This document shows, in pieces, positions 57,255 to 64,000 of a stretch of DNA of 64,000 nt. The notes under the pieces were generated by a model, which saw only the letters and a program-made list of their open reading frames with translations, made no database searches and was not told the DNA's origin. A program made the translations under genes and the position numbers. The first letter of the stretch is position 1. Each line of letters begins with the position of its first letter. Source of the DNA: Arsenophonus sp048493715 (GTDB lineage: Bacteria; Pseudomonadota; Gammaproteobacteria; Enterobacterales; Enterobacteriaceae); assembly GCA_048493715.1 (NCBI GenBank), contig JBGDCZ010000001.1, positions 1-64,000 of the forward strand, given 5' to 3'.

Positions 57255-57595
57255 TTAACGTGTAATATTATTTCCGCCATGACAAACTGGCGAAGAAAAC
57301 GCTTTATGCTGGCGTTGTGTCCACTCCGCTAGTGTATAGGTTGCAATACCAATGCATAGACACAATTAGATAATTCGTCTCCTAATATTTGATAAATAGC
57401 ACGATGACGAGCAACCATGGTTTGTGAAACAAATTTTTCCGTAACTAAAATAACTTTAAAGTGACTTTCAACACCTCGCGGAACATTATGTTGATCACTT
57501 TCACTGAATACCAGCAAATACTCTGGCGAAAAAGCCTGTTTGAGTTTTTCTTCAATTTGCTTACATATAATAGTTTGCACAGGTTTAGTTAGCAT
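57255..57595 (-). pseudogene. bolA: BolA-family regulator with a C-terminal frameshift
   Basis: BolA is a small stress and morphology regulator that also binds Fe-S glutaredoxins (105 residues in E. coli). The first 80 residues are well kept (ICKQIEEKLKQAF; HNVPRGVESHFKVILVTEKF; MVARHRAIYQILGDEL). One base is missing near 57340, after CVYALVLQ, and the frame stops at 57329. The next frame continues with YTLAEWTQRQHKAFSSPVCHGGN and stops at 57255, so the full tail is still encoded. The lost part holds the last strand/helix and the conserved His of the Fe-S site (HTYT). Probably recent loss; a sequencing slip is possible. Confidence 0.85.
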
Positions 57596-57865
57596 GTTAA
57601 TAGAATCTTTCAGTTTGATTTACTAAGTAAGCATTTTTTGCCAGCAAAAAATTATTAATCTTATTTTTTTATTACTACTGACTGTCAGTCCACCTAATAT
57701 CAGTTAGAAACATGATTAGATTTTACTAAATTATGCTTAACCTATAATACAGTAATTTTTTAGTCAGTTTCTTCACCAAATACCGATAATTTTCTGGCAT
57801 ACTAACAGTAAAATACCAAGGTATGATAGCAATTAAATCAAGTAATACAAAATAGGTTGAAAATT

Positions 57866-58453
57866 ATGTTAAAAAACACCTTTTGGCTGATCATTTCCCT
57901 TTTCATCGCATTGATTTTAGGGGGATGTGTAGCACCAAGTAATACACTTTCTATCGATCCAGAAATTACACTGCCACCTCAAGATCCGACTATCAGAGCA
58001 GTTTCCATTAACATTACCAGCATCGATAAACGTAGCTCACCAGCACTTGCCGAAGTTAATCGTAACGCGTCGCTAGTCATATTAAAAACCTCTCGCGATT
58101 TACGTTATCTAATACAAGAAGCATTAGAAAAACAGATGATCGCCAGAGGTTATAGTGTTAGCGCACCAGCAAATATTAATTTGCAAATTGTTTTAAATAA
58201 ACTGTATGCCGATGTACAAGAAGGGAACTTACGTCATAATATTACTGTCGATGTTGCAATTAGTGTCGTAGCGATGGCATCTAATGGTTCAACTAATACA
58301 CGTACCTATACACGTAGCTATAACGAACAAGGACCTCTTGCTGCTAGCAATGAGAAGATTTCTAATGCTATCAATAAAACTTTAACCGATATTATTGCTG
58401 ATATGGCTAATGATCACGAAACAAGCCAGTTTATCAAACAAAACACCCACTAA
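57866..58453 (+). CDS. yajG: Lipoprotein YajG
   Basis: Predicted outer-membrane lipoprotein of unknown role. 195 residues from the ATG at 57866 (E. coli 192). Signal peptide MLKNTFWLIISLFIALILGGC with lipobox LGGC and Cys21. The mature part has the family strands IDKRSSPALAEVNRNASLVIL, LEKQMIARGYSV and ITVDVAISVVA. In E. coli yajG sits upstream of ampG and divergent from bolA, as here, which is why the gene is named. Intact frame. Confidence 0.92.
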   Translation: MLKNTFWLIISLFIALILGGCVAPSNTLSIDPEITLPPQDPTIRAVSINITSIDKRSSPALAEVNRNASLVILKTSRDLRYLIQEALEKQMIARGYSVSAPANINLQIVLNKLYADVQEGNLRHNITVDVAISVVAMASNGSTNTRTYTRSYNEQGPLAASNEKISNAINKTLTDIIADMANDHETSQFIKQNTH

Positions 58454-58525
58454 ATTATTGCGAAAGATAATTACTGGGTTGCCAGAAATAGATCTGTTTA
58501 ACGCTAGCAAAGCAATAGGACGACG

Positions 58526-60068
58526 ATGAAAAAAACTACCTGGCCGTTTTTACTCAACATCGTTCTCGGGTGCTACTTTTGTTAGGTTTTGTTTCAGGGT
58601 TGCCACTGGCACTTACCACCAGTACTTTACAAGCCTAGCTAACAGTCGAAGATATTGATATTAAAACGATCGGTTTTTTCCTTAGTTAGACAGGCTTATG
58701 TAAAATTTCTTTTGTCACCACTGATGGATCGCTATACCCTACCGTGGTTAGGAAGGCGCCGTGGTTGGTTATTGGCCACGCAGATTTTACTGACTATCAG
58801 TATTGCAGCAATGGGATTTATGAATCCAAAGGAACATCTTTGGTGGTTAGCAGCACTTGCAGTGCTTGTAGCTTTCTGCTCCGCATCGCAAGTTATTGTT
58901 TTTGATGCTTATAAAACAGATTTATTGTCCGCCAAAGAACGAGGAGCTAGTGCTGCCATATCCGTTTTAGGATATCGTATCAGTATGTTGGTTTTTTGCG
59001 GATTAGCTTTATGGTTAGTCAATCATTTTCTTACCTGGCAACACCTCTATCTATTTATGGCCAGCTTAATGATAGTTGATTTCTACGCTACATTATCGGC
59101 TAAAGAACCATTAATAAAATACTCACCACCAACAACACTTTATGAAGCTATCATCTATTAACCCTTCGTAGAATTTTTTAGTCGTAACAATGCCTGGATC
59201 ACCTTGTTGTTAATCATTTTTTATAAAATGGGTGATGCATTTTTCATGGCGCTTAGTACTAATTTTTTACATAAACTAGGTTTTTCTCTCGCTGCAGTCC
59301 GAGCCATTAACAAAACTTTTGGGCTATTTGCCTCCATACTTGGCACTTTATATGGCCGTTATGTTATGCAAAAAATGTCCTTATTTAAAGCGTTACCCAT
59401 TTTCGCTATTTTACAGGCTATTTCTAATTTCGGTTATTGGTTGCTGGCAGTGACCCCGACCAATATTTATACCACCAACACCGTCACCTTTCATTGAAAA
59501 TACCTTCTCAGGCATTGGAATGGCTGCTTTTGTTGCGTTACTTATGACCCTTTGTAATCACTCGCTTTCGGCAACTCAATTTGCCTTACTGTCTGTGCTA
59601 TCTGCTATTGGACGATCTTATGTGGGACCAATTGTCAGTATACTTTAAGTGAGCCACTATGACTGGCCAGCGTTTTATCTTATCTCTATCGTTATTTCGC
59701 TGCCGAGTATTTTTTTATTATTAATATACAAACAATCTTTATTATATATTCAACAAACTGGTCAATTCATGCGCCGTAGCTATTTTAAACAAACGTATAA
59801 ATTAGCTATTTATTGTCTTGTTATCTCCGTGGTTATATTTATCTTTTGGCTAATAATAACAATTATCTGTTATTTTTCTACCAGCAAAATTTATCTATTT
59901 ACCCAACATATTGAGCTATGGCTAAAAATGTTAATCTATAAAGAACAACTGATTAATTTAAGTATAATAATTGGTGCTGTAGGTTTTATTTTAGGGGGGG
60001 GGGGGATCCTGGATTATCTAACCGTACGTAAAACAGAAATACTAAAACAATGCAATAATACTAATTAG
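58526..60068 (+). pseudogene. ampG: Muropeptide permease AmpG, broken
   Basis: Inner-membrane importer of anhydro-muropeptides for murein recycling (491 residues in E. coli). The ATG at 58526 leads into frames that do not join: LLLLGFVSGLPLALTTSTLQA is followed by TAG, and TVEDIDIKTIGFF starts elsewhere. A long frame from 58655 then holds LLSPLMDRYTLPWLGRRRGWLLATQILL and FCSASQVIVFDAYKTDLL, stops with TAA at 59159, then continues FFSRNNAWITLLLIIFYKMGDAF. Further breaks occur near 59495 and 59648. A run of 12 G (59994-60005) sits in the last helix where LGG is expected. Loss of AmpG ends peptidoglycan recycling by this route. Confidence 0.94.
59994..60005. repeat. Run of 12 consecutive G
   Basis: Twelve G in a row near the end of the ampG remnant, read in frame as Gly-Gly-Gly-Gly between FIL and ILDYL; E. 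coli has LGGLLDYL. Long G tracts are rare in such an AT-rich genome and are prone to slippage. Confidence 0.9.
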
Positions 60069-60154
60069 AATATATTAAAAATACAAATAATTAGATTTCT
60101 AATATTTATATATGTTATTTACTATTGGCTGCCACAAAATAATCATTAATCCAG

Positions 60155-60170
60155 AGTGATCTTTATCACT
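60155..60170. promoter_or_regulatory. CRP-like palindrome before the porin remnant
   Basis: AGTGAT-CTTT-ATCACT, a perfect palindrome matching the CRP consensus TGTGAT-N4-ATCACA except the outermost base pair. It lies about 140 bp before the Tsx/OmpK-like remnant; E. coli tsx is CRP-controlled. Assignment to CRP is inference. Confidence 0.55.
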
Positions 60171-60310
60171 GTATGAACAAGATCGGATTTCTATTTAGTC
60201 AAACAGACTCTATATTTCGCAACTTTCACTTTTGCACCCCATGCTATTAGAAAAAGCGTTTAAATTTATTTAATATTTTAAAACGAAGTTAAGAAAATTA
60301 ATAAGAAAAA

Positions 60311-61091
60311 ATTCTTATCAGCAACAATACTGACATCACTAGCACCGTTCATAATGGCCAGTAGCAGCATAGAAAACCCTATTGGTTATCAAAATGGTTT
60401 TGCTAATATCAGTCTAAATTATTTAGACTGGTCGCAACGTGCTGAAAATAGATCAACCCACACTATCCATAAAAAAATTTTGCTTATCTTGAGTTGGAAG
60501 GGGGCGCTAACTTTAATTGGGGTGAACTGTATGGTTTTTTCGATATTGAAAATCCATTTCACCAAAGTAAAACCGAGCCAGGAAGAAACCAACGCTATGC
60601 AGTTAAGACCACTGGCCGTTTTTACTTAGGTAACAGTGGTTTTAACCTGTATGGGCATGTTTATGGTATTTGGTCATGAGCTGGCTATAAAGTATGGAGG
60701 TAATTTCCACGAGATTAACACGCTTTATGGTATTGGCTACAATTTCTCGCTGGGCAATTTGCGGTTAAAACCATTCTTAGCCTTACATTATGTTGACCAA
60801 ACTTTCTACTCTGGTATGGTAACACTGGCTACGTCATTGGTTGGGTCGCAGGCTATAACTTCTAACTGTGGTCACAAAATTTTGCTATCACCTAATTGGC
60901 ATGAAATGGAATTTAATCGCACAAAACGCTATGTTAATGGTGGTAGAGAAGGTGTTAATGGCGCTATCGCCTTATGGTGGATGCCATTTGCAACATTATC
61001 TGCAGGAATTCAATATCACTACGCCGATAACAAACTTGGCGATAGTTTTTATCACGATGGCATCATTTATACCATCAAATATAACTTTTAA
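60311..61091 (+). pseudogene. Tsx/OmpK-like nucleoside channel porin, broken
   Basis: Remnant of a Tsx-family outer-membrane channel. The signal peptide KKKFLSATILTSLAPFIMASSS can be read, but its start codon seems to be lost (ATT where ATG is expected). Then GFANISLNYLDWSQRAENRSTHTIHKK, a frameshift near 60480, YLELEGGANFNWGELYGFFDIENPF and GRFYLGNSGFNLYGHVYGIWS followed by TGA at about 60677. The C-terminal frame has FHEINTLYGIGYNFSLGNLRLKPFLALHYVDQTFYSG, NGAIALWW and the terminal Phe signature TIKYNF. Two or more frameshifts. It lies between ampG and cyoA, which are neighbours in E. coli, so it was present in this lineage before decay. Confidence 0.88.
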
Positions 61092-61417
61092 ATCTATCAA
61101 CTAAGTGATATTAACCGTTTAAAATAAATTTTATTTTTCACCCATGCTAAATAATAATTAATCAACAAGGTTACCTGTTGTTTAGCATAAATATTATTTT
61201 TAAGACAAAAGAAACCGCCACTATTCTACTTTGTCTACTTCTCTTTATTAAACACAATTTCACCGAACCTTACAACATTATTAACCCAAAAATATTCATT
61301 TAATCTGTTCGAATATAATTTTACATGTGATCACATTAACAGAAAGTAATAACAATTATGTTTGTATGCCTTACAATTATTTACACTAATATAACCATCG
61401 TCATTTGGGGTCGCTAA
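61092..61417. other. Intergenic region before cyoA
   Basis: About 325 bp, presumably holding the cyo operon promoter. One perfect 12-bp palindrome, ATGTGATCACAT (61325-61336), lies 82-93 bp before cyoA. Its halves (TGTGA/TCACA) are those of a CRP site but without the six-base spacer, so CRP binding is not expected. No other motif identified. Confidence 0.5.
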
Positions 61418-62365
61418 ATGAGACTTATAAAATATAAAGGAAATATTGGAATCATTTCACTGCTTGCTATTGTTTTTCTACTAGCTGGTTGCAATATGGC
61501 ATTGATGGATCCCAAGGGCGCCATTGGTATTGAACAAAAAAAACTGATACTGACCGCGCTGGGTTTAATGCTGATTGTTGTCATACCGGTAATTTTTATG
61601 GCTATTATCTTTGCTAGAAAGTATCGAGCAACCAACCAGCAATCAACCTACCGGCCAGATTGGGCACACTCAAATAAAATTGAGTTAGTTTGTTGGACCA
61701 TCCCTATCATCATCATCATCATCCTTGCTGTTATAACCTGGAAAACCACGCATCAACTGGATCCTTATAAGCCTTTGGAAAGCGACAAAAAACCTATTAC
61801 TATTCAGGTTATTTCTACCGATTGGAAATGGGTATTTGTTTATCCAGAAAAAAATATCGCTACCGTTAATGAAATCGCTATCCCGGTAGGTGTACCGATT
61901 AACTTTAAAGTCACAGCCGAGTCAGTAATGAACTCCTTTTTTATCCCTGCACTTGGCGGCCAAATTTATGCTATGGCCGGTATGCAAACTAAACTTCACT
62001 TAATTGCTAATGAACCTGGCACCTATAAAGGCTTCTCTTCCAGCTATAGCGGCCATGGTTTCTCAGATATGAAATTTAATGTGATTGCTACATCTGATAT
62101 GGCCGACTTTGATAAATGGGTACAAAAAGTAAAAACATCCAACAAAACGCTAGACAGCATGGCTGCATTTAACGAATTGGCTAAACCTAGTCACAATGTG
62201 CCGGTTATCTATTTTTCAAGCGTAAAACCAAATCTCTATGAAGATCTGATATTAAAATTCGGCCATGAACATCATATCAATCATGCTGACAAAACCAGCC
62301 ATGAAATGGCTGGAAATCAATTAATGCATATGAACCATTCTGCTCATGTCGATGCTAAGGAATAA
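61418..62365 (+). CDS. cyoA: Cytochrome bo3 quinol oxidase subunit II
   Basis: Membrane-anchored subunit of the proton-pumping quinol oxidase. 315 residues as in E. coli. Lipoprotein signal MRLIKYKGNIGIISLLAIVFLLAGC (lipobox LAGC, Cys25), two membrane helices (about 44-68 and 88-110, the latter WTIPIIIIIILAVITW), then the periplasmic cupredoxin fold with TDWKWVFVYPEKNIATVNEIAIPVG and FFIPALGGQIYAMAGMQTKLH. The CuA ligands are absent, as in all quinol oxidases. The His-rich tail (HEHHINHADKTSHEM, HMNHSAH) is longer in His than I expect from E. coli. Followed by cyoB after 5 bp. Intact. Confidence 0.97.
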   Translation: MRLIKYKGNIGIISLLAIVFLLAGCNMALMDPKGAIGIEQKKLILTALGLMLIVVIPVIFMAIIFARKYRATNQQSTYRPDWAHSNKIELVCWTIPIIIIIILAVITWKTTHQLDPYKPLESDKKPITIQVISTDWKWVFVYPEKNIATVNEIAIPVGVPINFKVTAESVMNSFFIPALGGQIYAMAGMQTKLHLIANEPGTYKGFSSSYSGHGFSDMKFNVIATSDMADFDKWVQKVKTSNKTLDSMAAFNELAKPSHNVPVIYFSSVKPNLYEDLILKFGHEHHINHADKTSHEMAGNQLMHMNHSAHVDAKE

Positions 62366-62370
62366 ATGGT

Positions 62371-64000
62371 ATGTTGGGTAAATTATCGCTCGATGCAATC
62401 CCTTTTCACGAGCCAATTATTGTTGTAACTGTGATCTGTATTTTATTAGCTGGTATAGCTATTTTAAGCGTTATCACCTATTTCGGTAAATGGAAGTGGC
62501 TTTGGCGTGAATGGCTAACTAGTGTTGATCATAAAAAGATTGGCATTATGTATATTATCGTTGCCATGGTGATGCTACTGCGCGGTTTCGCAGACGCAAT
62601 AATGATGCGAGGTCAACAAGCATTAGCATCTGCAGGTGAAGCTGGATTTTTACCTCCTCATCATTATGATCAAATTTTTACCGCTCACGGTGTGATCATG
62701 ATATTTTTCATGGCAACACCTTTAGTGGTTGGCTTAATGAATTTAGTAGTTCCATTGCAAATCGGTGCGCGTGATGTGGCCTTTCCATTTTTAAATTCTC
62801 TTAGCTTTTGGTTATTTGTCGTTGGCATTATTCTGATTAATCTGTCCTTAGGTATCGGTGAATTTGCTCAGACCGGCTGGCTGGCTTATCCCCCATTATC
62901 AGGTAAAGAATACAATCCCGGTGTCGGGGTAGATTATTGGACATGGAGCCTGCAAATATCAGGAATCGGCACCACACTAACCGGAATAAACTTTTTTGCT
63001 ACCATTTTACGCATGCGTGCACCTGGCATATCAATGATGAAAATGCCGGTTTTTACCTGGACCGCGCTTTGTACTAACATGCTAATTATTGCTGCATTCC
63101 CTATCCTAACAGTTACCATTGCCCTACTCACATTAGACCGATATTTAGGCACCCATTTCTTCACCAACGATATGGGTGGCAATATGATGATGTACATTAA
63201 TTTGGTCTGGGCTTGGGGACATCCTGAAGTTTACATATTAGTGTTACCTGTTTTTGGTATATTTTCTGAAGTTACAGCCACTTTCTGCAAGAAACGTTTA
63301 TTTGGCTATACCTCTCTAGTCTGGGCAACGATTGTTATTACCGTAATGTCATTTGTCGTCTGGTTACATCACTTTTTTACCATGGGAAGCGGTGCAAACG
63401 TCAATGCATTCTTTGGTATAGCTACCATGATTATTGCTATTCCAACCGGAGTAAAAATATTTAATTGGCTATTTACTATGTACCATGGCCGGATCGAATT
63501 CAAAACACCAATGCTCTGGACTATTGGTTTTATTATTACCTTTTCAATTGGTGGTATGACCGGCGTACTACTGGCTGTTCCAGGTGCTAATTTTGTGCTA
63601 CATAATAGTTTATTTCTGATCGCCCATTTCCATAATGTCATTATTGGTGGTGTTGTCTTTGGTTGTTTTGCGGGTATGACATACTGGTTCCCGAAAGCAT
63701 TTGGTTTTACATTAAATGAAAAGTGGGGAGTTCGGGCTTTCTGGTTTTGGATCACCGGTTTTTTCATTGCCTTTATGCCGCTTTATATTCTGGGCTTCAT
63801 GGGTATGACTCGTCGTCTGAGCCAACATATTGATCCACAATATCATCCGATGCTGATGGTCGCTTCGCTTGGTACCGCTCTTATTGCCATCGGCATCATC
63901 TGCCAAGTCATGCAAATAGTAGTAAGTATTCGCGATCGCCACAAAAATCGCGATTTGACCGGCGATCCATGGGGTGGTCGTACACTAGAATGGTCAATAG
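62371..64000 (+). CDS. cyoB: Cytochrome bo3 quinol oxidase subunit I (partial)
   Basis: Catalytic haem-copper subunit; open from the ATG at 62371 (MLGKLSLDAIPFHEPIIVV, AAGGA upstream) to the window edge, 543 codons of about 663. All key sites so far are present: the low-spin haem His in FTAHGVIMIFFMATP, the CuB His-Tyr crosslink in WAWGHPEVYILVLPVFG, the His pair in VWLHHFFTMG and the two haem His in SLFLIAHFHNVIIGG. The D-channel region NPGVG and GFADAIMMRGQQA also match. No lesion seen. The end RDLTGDPWGGRTLEWS is the conserved run before the last helices. Confidence 0.97.
   Translation, partial: MLGKLSLDAIPFHEPIIVVTVICILLAGIAILSVITYFGKWKWLWREWLTSVDHKKIGIMYIIVAMVMLLRGFADAIMMRGQQALASAGEAGFLPPHHYDQIFTAHGVIMIFFMATPLVVGLMNLVVPLQIGARDVAFPFLNSLSFWLFVVGIILINLSLGIGEFAQTGWLAYPPLSGKEYNPGVGVDYWTWSLQISGIGTTLTGINFFATILRMRAPGISMMKMPVFTWTALCTNMLIIAAFPILTVTIALLTLDRYLGTHFFTNDMGGNMMMYINLVWAWGHPEVYILVLPVFGIFSEVTATFCKKRLFGYTSLVWATIVITVMSFVVWLHHFFTMGSGANVNAFFGIATMIIAIPTGVKIFNWLFTMYHGRIEFKTPMLWTIGFIITFSIGGMTGVLLAVPGANFVLHNSLFLIAHFHNVIIGGVVFGCFAGMTYWFPKAFGFTLNEKWGVRAFWFWITGFFIAFMPLYILGFMGMTRRLSQHIDPQYHPMLMVASLGTALIAIGIICQVMQIVVSIRDRHKNRDLTGDPWGGRTLEWSI

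Noticed and set aside
1..64000. CRISPR array, tRNA or rRNA genes
   Set aside because: No regularly spaced repeats and no cloverleaf or rRNA sequence were recognised; the only structural RNA seen is 4.5S RNA.

Overview
The window is an AT-rich chromosomal segment of a gammaproteobacterium of the order Enterobacterales that is undergoing genome reduction. Gene content and order follow the Escherichia coli chromosome from roughly cysS-ppiB-lpxH-purEK through ybb, copA, ushA, ybaL, gsk, hemH, adk, htpG, recR, dnaX, apt, acrAB, hha, ffs, mdlAB, queC, ppiD, hupB, lon, clpXP, tig, bolA, yajG and ampG to cyoAB. About a third of the recognisable protein genes are broken. This mix of strict synteny, low GC, long empty AT-rich gaps and many fresh pseudogenes is typical of a fairly recent insect-associated symbiont. 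An Arsenophonus-like member of the Morganellaceae is my best guess, but it rests on gene content and protein flavour, not on a tree.

Layout. 1-2.6 kb: debris, with a P4-type integrase fragment, a decayed peptide-deformylase-like gene, a 30-bp tandem repeat and an internally deleted fruK. 2.6-7.2 kb: intact cysS, ppiB-lpxH and purE-purK, with a PurR-type operator before purE. 7.3-17.3 kb: a decay zone (MFS transporter, ybbO, copA, ybaP, ybaK, ushA) around an intact cnoX-qmcA-ybbJ block. 18.2-24.9 kb: intact ybaL, broken gsk, an orphan wzz where some relatives carry an O-antigen cluster (gsk to hemH), then intact hemH and adk. 25-31.7 kb: intact htpG, ybaB-recR, dnaX (with an A9 slippery tract), apt, priC and ybaM/rsmS. 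31.7-36.2 kb: broken mscK, ychN and acrR. 36.3-41.8 kb: intact acrA-acrB, tomB and hha. 42.4-47.5 kb: 4.5S RNA gene ffs, mdlA-mdlB, queC. 47.6-57 kb: near-intact comEA with one stop codon, then ppiD, hupB, lon, clpX, clpP and tig. 57.2-61.1 kb: broken bolA, intact yajG, broken ampG and a broken Tsx/OmpK-like porin. 61.4-64 kb: cyoA and the first part of cyoB, which runs off the window.

How the genes work together. The retained set is translation (cysS), protein quality control (htpG, lon, clpXP, tig, ppiB, ppiD, cnoX), replication and repair (dnaX, recR, priC), purine synthesis and adenine salvage (purEK, apt), haem and respiration (hemH, cyoAB), tRNA modification (queC), membrane protein targeting (ffs) and multidrug export (acrAB, mdlAB). 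The lost set is periplasmic nucleotide scavenging (ushA, the Tsx-like porin), guanosine/inosine salvage (gsk), copper export (copA), fructose use (fruK), osmotic safety (mscK), murein recycling (ampG) and local regulation (acrR, bolA). Regulatory DNA sometimes outlasts its gene or regulator: the AcrR operator is present while acrR is broken. Sigma-32-type promoters with the same 14-nt spacing are visible before htpG, lon and clpP.

I did not find a convincing undescribed system, CRISPR array, tRNA, rRNA or intact mobile element. The most interesting items are the dnaX slippage tract, the operator without its repressor, the frame-compensated ybbO, the orphan wzz and the expanded G tracts in decaying genes.
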